A stretch of DNA of 64,000 nucleotides from an uncultured Lachnospiraceae bacterium. Lineage in GTDB: Bacteria > Bacillota > Clostridia > Lachnospirales > Lachnospiraceae. Under the pieces are notes generated by a model. It was not told where the DNA came from. It made no database searches and worked only from the letters and a program-made list of their open reading frames with translations. The stretch spans positions 62,001-126,000 of the forward strand of contig CAOKOL010000002.1 in the NCBI GenBank assembly GCA_948470335.1, given 5' to 3'. Positions within the stretch are counted from its first letter, which is position 1; every line of letters starts with the position of its first letter. This document shows, piece after piece, positions 37,812 to 46,837 of this stretch. A program made the translations under genes and the position numbers.

Positions 37812-38507
37812 CTATTCATGATTACACTTCGCAAACGGACACCGTTTCCCGATACACTGATTATTCTGCCCGGAATGTCCGCACACAATTTCCCTCTTCT
37901 TCATCGCAATCCCAAAGTGTTCTTTTACAAACTCAACCGCCGCAAGAATGGAAAGATAGGAATCCCTTTTACAGCACCTGGGACCGCCAACCGTCCCGAT
38001 CTGCTCCAGCGCTTTTGATGTCATCAGATTTGAAAGCCCGAAGGGTTCCTCCGTCAGCGGTGTGGACTTTGAAATAATCGACACAAACATACCGGCGCTG
38101 ATACCGGCTCCGCAGGCACCCCAAAAACCGCATGTTCCGCCGGGGACCTTTTTCCCCCTGCCCATCATTTCGGCCAGTGCCTTTTCCAGTTCGATCTCTC
38201 CGCCCCCATTCCTGTATGCCGTCAACAGTGCCGAGCCGACCATAACATGATGCTCCGGCCCATGCATATGACAAAAGGGCTGCCCCATCAGTTTCTCAAT
38301 AATCTCAATCGGGTCATTTGACGATTCCTCCAGACATAAACCAATGATGGCGTCCATTCCGGCCGTATGGCATTCATTACAGACATAATGCCCCTTTACA
38401 CATCTGGTTTTGCTGTTTTCCTTTTTGTGGCATATAACACACTCCATCGCCTCGTCCGTCTCCAGATACACAAGCGGCGCTTTACAGATCAAACATTCTT
38501 CTTTCAT
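37812..38507 (-). CDS. DUF5714 cysteine-rich protein
   Basis: A 231-residue protein with an N-terminal zinc-ribbon-like cysteine region (C6, C9, then CVICHKKENSKTRCVKGHYVC and NECH, to about residue 45) and a C-terminal domain with GGTCGFWGACGAGISAGMF and VGGPRCCKRDSYL. It resembles DUF5714, a family sometimes found with methyltransferases or radical-SAM enzymes, but no such neighbour exists here. Metal binding is probable from the cysteines; function unknown. GAGGAGG precedes the ATG. Confidence 0.7.
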   Translation of the reverse strand: MKEECLICKAPLVYLETDEAMECVICHKKENSKTRCVKGHYVCNECHTAGMDAIIGLCLEESSNDPIEIIEKLMGQPFCHMHGPEHHVMVGSALLTAYRNGGGEIELEKALAEMMGRGKKVPGGTCGFWGACGAGISAGMFVSIISKSTPLTEEPFGLSNLMTSKALEQIGTVGGPRCCKRDSYLSILAAVEFVKEHFGIAMKKREIVCGHSGQNNQCIGKRCPFAKCNHE

Positions 38508-38701
38508 AACTCCTCCTCAACACTGATTCGCCCTGTCAGATTTTCAGACCGGCTTTTTTAAAACAGATTCATTTACACGAAGTCCGTGCAGACAGCTCCG
38601 GATATAAGTGCTTCCCTCATTATAACATATTTTAAGTTTCTAACAAGCCTGCGGTTTCTGCCGCTGCCAAAAGTCCGAAAACCGTCATTCCGACTTTATT
38701 C

Positions 38702-38730
38702 TTGCCATCTCAACCAGGGAATGCTATAAT
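38702..38730 (+). promoter_or_regulatory. Promoter of the AgrC/AgrA-like operon
   Basis: TTGCCA (38702-38707), 17 bp spacer, perfect TATAAT (38725-38730). It places the transcript start near 38737 and so decides the downstream kinase start. Confidence 0.78.
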
Positions 38731-38773
38731 AATTGCGCCGAAAAATGAAACAATGTGGAAAGAGATTTACAGC

Positions 38774-40114
38774 ATGATGCTTTCATTAAACGATCTTTTA
38801 ACCGGATTTTTGGATACCCTGACAGGACACTTGGCGCTGGCGGCCTACCTGCTGGCCGTGACAGACGAACGGGCGGTATGGAGGCGGCTGAAAAAACTGC
38901 CGCCTCTGCTTCTGTCCCCCTTGATAGCCGTCCTGCTTTCCGTCGGACTGTACGCTGTCCCGGAATTGATTATGTTTCAATATTACATCCTCTCTTTCAT
39001 CATTTTAATGATAGTTACCTTTTGGGTACGATGGGCCTGGCAGTTTAGATTCTGGCAGGCTTTCGCCGCCACCTGTATGGCGGCTATTTTCCAGGTAGCC
39101 GAGTCCACCCTGTCCAGGGTGCTGTTTTGGGAAACCCTGCCGAACGAAAGCTCCCCTCTGGCAGCGGCACTGGCGATATATTTAAGCATCAGCATAGCCG
39201 TCTCCCTGCTGCTGTACAGGCTGCGGTTTGGAAAATGGTTTCGTCTGCTGCTGGACAACACATCCGAAATCCGGCGGATCGCTCTTCTGTTATTCACCCT
39301 GGAAGCGGTTATGGAAGTGTCTTTCCGACTGGTATACGGCATTCAGACCCAATTTCTGGCATTCTTCTACCTGCTGATAGCGGTGATGGTAATCCTGATG
39401 GCAATGCTGGTGATCTATTTCGCCCAGCGATTCGATGCCCTCCGGAAAATAAAAGCACAGCAGAACATAATCGCCCGGCAGCGGCTTTACGAACAAGACC
39501 TGGAGATGATCCGCCGCGAGACGCGCGCATTCCGCCACGACTATAAAAACCTTCTGGCAGGCTTATCCCAGCAGGCGGCAACCGGGGAACTGGAAGGACT
39601 GCGCCATACCCTGGCCAGACTGGACGCCGGGTTCGACCTGCGGCTCGGAAATAAAATCCGGGCATCCGTCCAAATCGGAAATTTGCAGATTCCGGAAGTC
39701 AGGAGTCTTCTTTTAAACAAACTCACCGTTATGCGTAAAGAAGGAGTGGAGTGCCGTCTGGAAGTGCTTTATCCCGTAACGGCTGTAGATATGGATATAT
39801 GGGATTTTGTCCGGTGCCTGGGTATTCTGACAGACAACGCCATGGAGGCCGCGTCGGATACCAAACAGCCCTGGGTGGAAATCCTTATGCTGGCTCAGGA
39901 CAGACGGGTATTTCTCCGGATATCCAACCCCTATGCAAATCTCATTGAACCGGGGAAAATGTGGAATGACGGCTGGTCCACTAAAGGAGCCGGCCGGGGA
40001 ATGGGTTTGTCCGGCTATCAGCACATTTTAAAGAACTATCCCAATGCCTCCCCCTGCACCAGTTGGGAAAACGGTGTATTTGTTCAGGAATTGACAGTGG
40101 AGGACCGACGATGA
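38774..40114 (+). CDS. AgrC-like sensor histidine kinase (GHKL type)
   Basis: A 446-residue kinase with six hydrophobic helices in the first about 195 residues, a coiled-coil linker, the phospho-acceptor region TRAFRHDYKNLLAGLSQQA, and a GHKL ATPase with ILTDNAMEAASD and GRGMGLSGYQHI. The HDYKN box is the AgrC/ComD/HPK10 signature for kinases sensing peptides. The ATG at 38774 has GGAAAGAG 9 nt upstream and lies downstream of the promoter. The gene overlaps the regulator gene by ATGA. No agrB or agrD is visible, so the ligand gene must be elsewhere. Confidence 0.9.
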   Translation: MMLSLNDLLTGFLDTLTGHLALAAYLLAVTDERAVWRRLKKLPPLLLSPLIAVLLSVGLYAVPELIMFQYYILSFIILMIVTFWVRWAWQFRFWQAFAATCMAAIFQVAESTLSRVLFWETLPNESSPLAAALAIYLSISIAVSLLLYRLRFGKWFRLLLDNTSEIRRIALLLFTLEAVMEVSFRLVYGIQTQFLAFFYLLIAVMVILMAMLVIYFAQRFDALRKIKAQQNIIARQRLYEQDLEMIRRETRAFRHDYKNLLAGLSQQAATGELEGLRHTLARLDAGFDLRLGNKIRASVQIGNLQIPEVRSLLLNKLTVMRKEGVECRLEVLYPVTAVDMDIWDFVRCLGILTDNAMEAASDTKQPWVEILMLAQDRRVFLRISNPYANLIEPGKMWNDGWSTKGAGRGMGLSGYQHILKNYPNASPCTSWENGVFVQELTVEDRR

Positions 40115-40848
40115 TCGGAATTTATCTTTGCGACGACGAGGATGTTATCCGCCGCCAGATCCAGACCGCTCTGGAGCGGAAAATTTTTATGGAAAACTAC
40201 GATATGGAAGTTGTATGCGCCGCAGCCGGCGCGCGGGAACTGCTGGATGCCGTAGAAAACGGGAAACAGGGCGTCTACTTTCTGGACGTGGAGCTGAAAG
40301 ACGGGGAATGGGACGGCTTCCTGCTGGGGCGTGAGCTTCGGCGGCAAGACCCTCACGGCACCCTGGTTTACATCACCGGCCATGAAGACCTGGCCTGGCG
40401 CACATTCCAATATCATCTGGAAGCTTTTGACTACATTGTAAAGGAGCCGGAACAGATCGGTCCGTCAGTATCACGGTGTCTGGAAGAAATCCACACACGG
40501 CTGATTGCGGAGCGTCAGTCCCCAACGGAGCGATTTACCCTGCGGACGGACGAAATGGCACGCCATATCCCTTTGCGGGATATACTCTTTTTTGAAACCG
40601 CCTCTGCACCCCACCACATCTTTCTCCATACGCCCGGCAGCCGGATGGATTTTTTAGGCAGCCTCAATGAACTGGAAACACGGCTGGGAAATCAGTTTAT
40701 CCGCACACACCGGGCCTATCTGGTTGCTGCAGATAAAATTGAAGCGGTGGACTGGAAACACAATAAGCTGTGGGCCGGCGGCCATGAATGTCTGCTTTCC
40801 CGCGCCGGAAAAGCAAAGCTGCGCAAAATAATGGGAGAGAAACCGTAA
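40111..40848 (+). CDS. LytTR family response regulator (AgrA-like)
   Basis: A 245-residue regulator: receiver domain with acidic cluster CDDED, phospho-Asp in VYFLDVELKDG (near 57) and a C-terminal LytTR DNA-binding domain (about 140-240) with ILFFETASAPHHIFLHTPGS and IRTHRAYLVAADKIEAVDW. Regulators of this class bind pairs of direct repeats near promoters. It starts at the ATGA overlap with the kinase stop, with GGAGG upstream. The gene pair is likely an orphan quorum-sensing module. Confidence 0.92.
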   Translation: MIGIYLCDDEDVIRRQIQTALERKIFMENYDMEVVCAAAGARELLDAVENGKQGVYFLDVELKDGEWDGFLLGRELRRQDPHGTLVYITGHEDLAWRTFQYHLEAFDYIVKEPEQIGPSVSRCLEEIHTRLIAERQSPTERFTLRTDEMARHIPLRDILFFETASAPHHIFLHTPGSRMDFLGSLNELETRLGNQFIRTHRAYLVAADKIEAVDWKHNKLWAGGHECLLSRAGKAKLRKIMGEKP

Positions 40849-40973
40849 GCCTCCTTCTGTTCCATTTAGGAAATTCTGCTGTTGATTCAGGAAATCCGGA
40901 CCACAAAACCGCTCTTATATGGTATATTTGCAGTGTCAAAGACAGAACGGAAAGCAGACGAGGAGGTGAGCAT

Positions 40974-41156
40974 ATGGCAAAGAAAGAGCGTTTTGTGGAA
41001 GTCTACTCCCAGGGCGTTGTCAATGTGGCAAAAGTCATCGTTGACAGAGAAACCGGCGTAAATTACCTGTTGGGTTCCCATGATCTGAGAGTGGGCACCG
41101 GACTGACCGTTTTGGTCGATCAGGACGGCAAGCCTGTTGTCACCCCTATTGACTAA
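40974..41156 (+). CDS. DUF6440 family small protein
   Basis: A 60-residue protein of the DUF6440 type. It has the conserved VNVAKVIVDRETGVNYLL and GTGLTVLVDQDGKPV segments, which suggest a small beta-fold. AGGAGG lies 8 nt upstream of the ATG at 40974. It is followed by a strong hairpin, so it has its own transcription unit or ends the preceding one. Function unknown. Confidence 0.85.
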   Translation: MAKKERFVEVYSQGVVNVAKVIVDRETGVNYLLGSHDLRVGTGLTVLVDQDGKPVVTPID

Positions 41157-41209
41157 AAAACTTACCAGCCTGCCTTTCATCCCGATGTTGTATGATTGTG
41201 CTGTAAATC

Positions 41210-41246
41210 AAAGCGCCCGAATGTATTCGCGTCATTCGGGTGCTTT
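41210..41246 (+). terminator. Terminator hairpin after the DUF6440 gene
   Basis: Stem AAAGC-CCCGAATG / CATTCGGG-GCTTT around a 9 nt loop; it lies between convergent genes and the A/T flanks suit both directions. Confidence 0.7.
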
Positions 41247-41285
41247 GCCGGTTTTCGGTTTTGCCAGCGGCATTTTTAACAACGC

Positions 41286-43010
41286 TTACCCTCTGCCAAT
41301 CAAAACTGTTTTTCCGCAAAAAGCAAACCCATATTTTCGAATACGCTCTCCGGGCACTCCTCTTGCCGTCAGCGCCGCTTCATAATTCTTTTTTTCAATC
41401 TGCTTCAACGCCGCTTTCACCGTATCCGAAAGATCTTTTTCCTCTTCATTCCGTACTTTAAATTCCATAATAACGGCATCATCCGCGTCACAACTGTTCC
41501 TTATGCCGCCGTCCCGTTTCCTCGGCTCCAGCATCACATCATACCGTCCAAACCCGCTCTCCCGATTGGAGGTAAGTATATATCTGTCCGATAATTCTAC
41601 CATCAGTCCAAGGACAAATCCATGATAAAACCTTTCCGGTTCCTCTTTTCCGGAAGGATTTCTTCCTGTGTCAAAATAACTGAATGTCGCCATGGCAACT
41701 TCATTCATGTAAACATTCATTGCCTCCAGATCATCCATAAGCAGGGCTTTAATGAAATCATTATACACCGACGACGCTCTGCCAAACCATTTATGGATGA
41801 TATTGCGGAACATCAGCCTTACTTCAAAATTCGTAAAACCGAGTTCATAAACTCTGGTCCAGCCGCCGAACTCTGATTCCGGTGTCTCAAGCCCTCTTAC
41901 CTTTAAATAACCGCCGGCAAGCAAAAAACTCCAAATCGCCTGTTCATCGTGATCCAGTTGGTCATATACAACCTGCTCATCCAGCTCCGCATAAACAGAC
42001 TCTCCCTTCAACAGTTTTTCAAACTCCTGCTTTACCTCTTTGTTCCCCTCCTGAATCAGTTTTCGCACCAACGCATTAGAACTGGAATTTGCCCAATAGG
42101 CCTCCAGTTTTCCTGTGTCCAGATAATTAATAATAGACCACGGATTATAGATTTCCATTATACTCCCAAAAGAAAACCCATCATACCAGCTTTTCACCTT
42201 TTCTTTTTGTCCGGACAAACCAAACGCTTCCAGCGCCTGAAAAACTTCATCTTCCGTAAATCCAAAAATATCCGCATATTCTTCCGAAGTGGTTGTAACC
42301 ACTTTCAGATTATTCAAATCTGAAAAAACAGACTCTTTACTGATTCGGGTGATCCCCGACATAATCCCGCGTTCCAGACAGGCATTTGTTTTAAATGTGG
42401 CATTAAATAAACTTCTGATAAATGCTGTCATTTCCTCCCAGTAATCCTTTACATAAGCCTCCTGTACCGGCGTATCATATTCATCCAGCAGAATAATCAC
42501 TTTCTTCCCATAATATCTGCAAAGATAATCCGACAGTGCTTTCAGCGAAACAGACGCCGCGTTATCTTCCATATCGACTGCGATCTTTCTGAAATCATTT
42601 TTTTCATTTTCATTCAGCAAATCCGTTTCCAGTAAAAAATCACATTTATTGTATACACCTTTGATAATGCGGCAGATCGCTTTTCGTGCCTGCTCAAACG
42701 TCACTTCTTTTACATCCGCAAAACTGAGGGCAATAACCGGCCAGGTCCCCTGCAATTTCCTGTATTTCTCTTCTTCCCAGACAGACAGCCCTTCAAACAA
42801 TTCCCCCTGGCTGGCACAGCTTACTGAAAAAAATTTCTCCACCATACTCAGTGTCAATGTTTTTCCGAATCTCCTCGGCCGGGTAATCAGCGTCACACTG
42901 TCTCCCCGCTCCCACCATTCCCGGATAAACCTTGTTTTGTCGATATAAAAATAATTATTTTTCCGGATTGTCTCAAAATCCTGATATCCGATACTTACAG
43001 TTTGTGGCAT
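41286..43010 (-). CDS. AAA-ATPase_like / PD-(D/E)XK nuclease-like protein
   Basis: A 574-residue protein of a family abundant in gut Clostridia and Bacteroidetes. N-terminal AAA region: FYIDKTRFIREWW, Walker A-like RPRRFGKTLTLS (about 44-55) and Walker B VIILLDEYDTPVQEAY. C-terminal PD-(D/E)XK-like domain: GRYDVMLEPRKRDGG and AVIMEFKVR, giving the D...E-x-K triad. Biological role is not established; multiple copies per genome are common. AAGGAG is upstream of the ATG. It is more AT-rich than neighbouring core genes, which suggests acquisition. Confidence 0.88.
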   Translation of the reverse strand: MPQTVSIGYQDFETIRKNNYFYIDKTRFIREWWERGDSVTLITRPRRFGKTLTLSMVEKFFSVSCASQGELFEGLSVWEEEKYRKLQGTWPVIALSFADVKEVTFEQARKAICRIIKGVYNKCDFLLETDLLNENEKNDFRKIAVDMEDNAASVSLKALSDYLCRYYGKKVIILLDEYDTPVQEAYVKDYWEEMTAFIRSLFNATFKTNACLERGIMSGITRISKESVFSDLNNLKVVTTTSEEYADIFGFTEDEVFQALEAFGLSGQKEKVKSWYDGFSFGSIMEIYNPWSIINYLDTGKLEAYWANSSSNALVRKLIQEGNKEVKQEFEKLLKGESVYAELDEQVVYDQLDHDEQAIWSFLLAGGYLKVRGLETPESEFGGWTRVYELGFTNFEVRLMFRNIIHKWFGRASSVYNDFIKALLMDDLEAMNVYMNEVAMATFSYFDTGRNPSGKEEPERFYHGFVLGLMVELSDRYILTSNRESGFGRYDVMLEPRKRDGGIRNSCDADDAVIMEFKVRNEEEKDLSDTVKAALKQIEKKNYEAALTARGVPGERIRKYGFAFCGKTVLIGRG

Positions 43011-43273
43011 GTGACTGCTCCTTTTTATGCTTGCGGATAAATCTTCATATGATAAACAATCTTATATCCTTCATTATAAAGGCTGCGTCCGTCAGATTCA
43101 ACCCGATTTTATGACGAGCCCTCCCTGAATTTCCGCGAATATTTATTTTATCTTTTCCCATTTCCTTATACTTTCCTTAGATCGTCCTGATAAACTTTTT
43201 GACAGAGAGGACCTTTGAAGCAGCTTTCAAAAACCCTTCTCTCAAAAAATCACCCCCAAGGAGGATATGTACA

Positions 43274-44134
43274 ATGAGTCAGTCAACCGCCAAACCATCT
43301 CCCGCTCCAAAAGGCCTGTCCGGATTTGCCCTGAAATATCTCGCCATGGCCCTGATGGTTTTGGACCATATCGAATACTTTTTCGCTTACACCGGCAAGG
43401 TTCCCTTACTTTTCTCCCAGCTTGGCAGAATGGCGGCTCCTTTGTTTCTGTTCTGCCTGATCGAAGGCTTCACTCATACCCGCAACAGGCGGAAATACGT
43501 TCTGCGCATCTATCTGCTTTCGGTTGTCATGGGCGCGGTACAGTTTTCTTTTTATAACATCGGATATATGCTGGTACGCCCCGACGGCTTCTTTCCCCAG
43601 AATCAAATGCTGGCCTCTTTCGCCATCCTCCTGGTCGTCCTGCAGGGATTCGACTGGTGCGGCCGAAAAAAATGGGGGCGCGGACTGGCCGCCATACTGA
43701 TCCCGGTTTTCCTGCCCTTTCTGGCGGCCATGTTAATGAGCGTATTTCAAAGTCCGGGCTGGAATTTCTCCTTTAGCCTTCTGGCCTTTACCCTGCTGCC
43801 CCTTCACTCCTTTATCATGGACGGCGGAACCGCCACACTGCTGTTCGGCATCATCCTGTACCTGTTCCGCAAAAACAGGAAGACACAGGCGGCGGCTTTT
43901 GTAGTCACCTGCGTCCTCTGGGACATCCTGCGGCTGCGTCTGATGGCGCCCCAGTTGGGCTTCGCCGATTTTTTCACCGTCGCCTACGAATGGATGGAAG
44001 TTTTTGCGGTTATCCCCATGCTATGCTATAATGGAACGCGGGGGCAGGGCTCCAAAAGCCTTTTTTACTGGTTCTACCCGGTTCACATTTATGTGCTGTA
44101 TGCGCTGTCCTTTGTTTTGTTTCAGTTTGTATAG
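43274..44134 (+). CDS. TraX family membrane protein
   Basis: A 286-residue protein with eight or nine membrane segments. LKYLAMALMVLDHIEYFF and LGRMAAPLFLFCLIEGFTHTRNR are the TraX signature. TraX acetylates pilin in F plasmids, but chromosomal homologues in Firmicutes have unknown acyltransferase-like roles in the envelope. GGAGG precedes the ATG at 43274. It is followed after 36 bp by a two-component system on the same strand, which may control it. The 263 bp upstream are AT-rich and show no gene. Confidence 0.87.
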   Translation: MSQSTAKPSPAPKGLSGFALKYLAMALMVLDHIEYFFAYTGKVPLLFSQLGRMAAPLFLFCLIEGFTHTRNRRKYVLRIYLLSVVMGAVQFSFYNIGYMLVRPDGFFPQNQMLASFAILLVVLQGFDWCGRKKWGRGLAAILIPVFLPFLAAMLMSVFQSPGWNFSFSLLAFTLLPLHSFIMDGGTATLLFGIILYLFRKNRKTQAAAFVVTCVLWDILRLRLMAPQLGFADFFTVAYEWMEVFAVIPMLCYNGTRGQGSKSLFYWFYPVHIYVLYALSFVLFQFV

Positions 44135-44170
44135 ATACACTCCATATCCTAATATGAAAGGAAACTTCCA

Positions 44171-44848
44171 ATGGCACAGATCCTGGCGGTTGACGATGAC
44201 AGGGCCATGCTTGCCCTGATCAGAAACGCGTTAAAAAAAGATGGGCATGAAGTGACCTGCCTTACCCAAATCACGGAAACGCTGGCAGACAGCCTTTCCT
44301 CCTATGACCTGATTCTGCTGGATGTGATGATGCCGGGCACGGACGGCTTTACTTTCTGCCGGGAAGTCCGCGGCTATACCGACTGTCCGATTCTTTTCCT
44401 CACCGCTAAAAGCTTCGAGGAAGATGTGGACTTCGGCTTTTCCGTCGGTGCCGACGATTATATCAAAAAACCCTTTTCTATCCTGGAGCTGCGGGCACGG
44501 GTCAATGCCCATTTAAGACGGGAACAGCGGGAAAAGCTTCAATGTTTTTCTGTCGGCAGCATTCGCTTTTTCCTGGCCAGAAAAGAGGTCTGGGCAGAGG
44601 GACAGAAACTTTCCTTTACCAAAAGCGAATACGAAATCAGCCTGCTGCTGGCCAGAAATCACGGACAGATCTATTCCAAAGAACAGATCTACGAAAATGT
44701 ATTCGGATACGACAAAGAAAGCGACGTCTCAGCCATCACGGAGCATATCAAAAACATCCGAAAAAAGCTGACCGCCGCAGGTCTGTCTCCGATTGAGACA
44801 ATTTGGGGAATCGGATACCGATGGAACAGATTATCGGACAAGATATGA
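44171..44848 (+). CDS. OmpR family response regulator
   Basis: A 225-residue regulator: receiver with D8/D9, phospho-Asp in LILLDVMMPGTDGF (near 53) and DDYIKKPF; winged-helix output with FTKSEYEISLLLARN and ESDVSAITEHIKNIRKKL. AAAGGA precedes the ATG. The stop overlaps the kinase start as ATGA. It is the middle gene of traX-regulator-kinase. Confidence 0.95.
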   Translation: MAQILAVDDDRAMLALIRNALKKDGHEVTCLTQITETLADSLSSYDLILLDVMMPGTDGFTFCREVRGYTDCPILFLTAKSFEEDVDFGFSVGADDYIKKPFSILELRARVNAHLRREQREKLQCFSVGSIRFFLARKEVWAEGQKLSFTKSEYEISLLLARNHGQIYSKEQIYENVFGYDKESDVSAITEHIKNIRKKLTAAGLSPIETIWGIGYRWNRLSDKI

Positions 44849-46323
44849 GACAACATTCAAAACGGAATGAAAAACAGAATATGAAACAAGATTCAAAACA
44901 AAATGAAAAGCGGGCTGCGAAGCAACCTCCAAAATCAGATATCAAATGGAATATGAATAAAGAAATCCGCCTGAAACGCTTCTTTATCATATTTTTAACC
45001 CACACCATCCTGTCACTGGTTTTCGTCGGTCTTTTGTGGACCTGCCTGTTGTTCGCCGCTTCCTATTCCGGCGTCACCATTCCGGCCAATGCCGTGGAGC
45101 ACTCCCTTTCCGTCTGGATTGCCACCCTGGACGGACACAGAGCCGTAGCGCCGGAGGAGGTTCCGGAAGGGGTATCCTATGCTTTTTTTGATACCAACAA
45201 CGTACTTTTACAGACCAATTTCGATGAAAAAACGCTGCCAACCGCCGTTAAGCTGGCAGCCTCCAACGGACAGGGAATTACAAAACGGGCAGGCACCCTT
45301 ATCTATTTTTGCTTTAACACGGACACCCAGCGCGTTGTCGTCGCCTATCGCCTGATGGCCCGATTTGCCTCCCCCTTGATGCGTCGGCTCTTTCCCAATG
45401 CCGAGCTGTTTTTCTTCCTGCTGCTCTTTATTATGCTGGCTGTTGATCTGGTTCTGATTGCCTCCGGATATGCCCGTAAATTAAACAGGGAATTGCAGAA
45501 GCTGGCCTCTGCCGCCGAGGAAATCAGACAGCAAAACCTGGATTTTAACCCACAGAGGACAAGACTTTTTGAATTTAACCGGATTATGGACTCCCTGGAC
45601 CGGTTAAAAACAGATCTGAACCGGTCCCTCAAGGAGCAATGGGCAACAGAACAGCAGAAAAAACAGCAACTGGCGGCCCTGGCCCATGATATCAAAACCC
45701 CTCTGTCCATCGTGACCGGCAACGCGGAACTTTTGCTGGAAAGCGGGCAGACGGAAGAACAACAGGAATATACTGCATTTATTCTGGAACATGCCGGTCA
45801 GATTCACCATTATGTGACTGGGATAATTGAACTTTTTCGTTCCAGCCATCTTTGCGGCAGCGGCAACCGCTGCCAGCTTGAGGAGCTTCTTTTGGAGGCA
45901 ATCCAAAATGTGGAGAGCCTCGGAAACAAGAAACGCCTCTCCTGCATCCTTACCACCGCATGTCTGCCGGACCATTTGCAGGTGCCGAAAGACGCGCTGC
46001 GGCGGATTTTTGATAACCTGATTGACAACGCGGTGGAATACTCCCCCAAAGACGGCACTGTTTTTCTCCACGCGTCTGCCGCGGAACATATGCTGCGGCT
46101 CAGTATACGGGACGAGGGAGAAGGTTTTTCCAAAGAAGCCCTCTCCCTCGCCACCGCCGAGTTTTACCGTGCTGACCAAAGCCGCGGCAGCAAAACCCAC
46201 TTTGGCCTGGGACTTGCCATCGCAAAACAGATCACCGAAGAGCTTAACGGAACACTTTGCCTGGAAAACGCTCCGGAAGGCGGTGCGCTGGTCACGGTAT
46301 GTATTCCTCTTACATGCTGCTGA
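44845..46323 (+). CDS. Sensor histidine kinase with Lys-rich N-terminus
   Basis: A 492-residue kinase. Before membrane helix 1 (about 45-68) there is an unusual cytoplasmic tail of about 40 residues rich in K, N and Q, with a repeated SKxNEKxxxKQ unit. Then an extracytoplasmic loop, membrane helix 2 (about 190-212), HAMP-like linker, HisKA LAALAHDIKTPLSIVTGNAE and HATPase with NLIDNAVEYS, DEGEGF and FGLGLAI. The start at the ATGA overlap is the natural choice; an ATG 24 nt upstream is also in frame. Confidence 0.92.
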   Translation: MRQHSKRNEKQNMKQDSKQNEKRAAKQPPKSDIKWNMNKEIRLKRFFIIFLTHTILSLVFVGLLWTCLLFAASYSGVTIPANAVEHSLSVWIATLDGHRAVAPEEVPEGVSYAFFDTNNVLLQTNFDEKTLPTAVKLAASNGQGITKRAGTLIYFCFNTDTQRVVVAYRLMARFASPLMRRLFPNAELFFFLLLFIMLAVDLVLIASGYARKLNRELQKLASAAEEIRQQNLDFNPQRTRLFEFNRIMDSLDRLKTDLNRSLKEQWATEQQKKQQLAALAHDIKTPLSIVTGNAELLLESGQTEEQQEYTAFILEHAGQIHHYVTGIIELFRSSHLCGSGNRCQLEELLLEAIQNVESLGNKKRLSCILTTACLPDHLQVPKDALRRIFDNLIDNAVEYSPKDGTVFLHASAAEHMLRLSIRDEGEGFSKEALSLATAEFYRADQSRGSKTHFGLGLAIAKQITEELNGTLCLENAPEGGALVTVCIPLTCC

Positions 46324-46354
46324 CCGCAGCCTCCCCGCCCATTCTCAATCCACA

Positions 46355-46708
46355 CTACGAAATAATCTGAATCCGAATCCCGCTGGGGTCATTCACAAAG
46401 AAAAATTTCGTATGGGGATTCGGTGAAAGCATCGGAGAGGGCTGCAGCCCTTTCCCCCACATCCATCCATGGACGGCCTCCACATCATTCACATGGAAAC
46501 CGATGGACAGGCCTGCACCGTTATTGAGCTGTTCCTGATTTTCAATCAATTCGATACATACGCCGCCGTTTCCATCGTCCAGGAACACAATCGGTACGTT
46601 CTGTTCCTGCCGCATATCCGTCCGTATTTTTAATCCGATAATATCCTGATAAAACGACAGCGATTTTTCCAGATCAGCCGTATTGATTGTCACATGTACC
46701 ATTTTCAT
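46355..46708 (-). CDS. VOC/glyoxalase superfamily protein
   Basis: A 117-residue protein with the two beta-alpha-beta-beta-beta modules of vicinal oxygen chelate proteins: VTINTADLEKSLSFYQDIIGLK, then IGFHVNDVEAVHGWMWGKG, and FFVNDPSGIRIQI at the end. Metal-ligand positions H, E and E are partly present (VHVTINT, CIELIE, and no final Glu), so it may be a binding protein or a lyase. AGAGGTGAT lies upstream of the ATG. Stand-alone gene. Confidence 0.85.
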   Translation of the reverse strand: MKMVHVTINTADLEKSLSFYQDIIGLKIRTDMRQEQNVPIVFLDDGNGGVCIELIENQEQLNNGAGLSIGFHVNDVEAVHGWMWGKGLQPSPMLSPNPHTKFFFVNDPSGIRIQIIS

Positions 46709-46735
46709 TTTATAATCACCTCTCCTTATAGTTCC

Positions 46736-46784
46736 GCAACTCCCCTCCCAAGCCCCATGACCTGGGAGGGGAGTTGCTGTTTTT
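46736..46784 (+). terminator. Strong intrinsic terminator-like hairpin
   Basis: A perfect 15 bp stem GCAACTCCCCTCCCA / TGGGAGGGGAGTTGC with a 12 nt loop and TGTTTTT directly after it on the plus strand. Part of it (AGTTCCGC...CCAAGCCCC) resembles the repeat at 32.3-32.46 kb. Confidence 0.8.
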
Positions 46785-46837
46785 CATAGACTACTTGACA
46801 CTACCCCTTTTTCTGACACTTCTATAGACTTCTTTTA

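Noticed and set aside
37577..37888. A 103-codon minus-strand frame between citrate synthase and DUF5714 genes
   Set aside because: It overlaps the 3' ends of two good genes and has no start signal or domain.
46736..46784. Riboswitch before the VOC gene
   Set aside because: The structure is a single perfect stem with a plus-strand T-run, so it works best as a terminator for the opposite direction.
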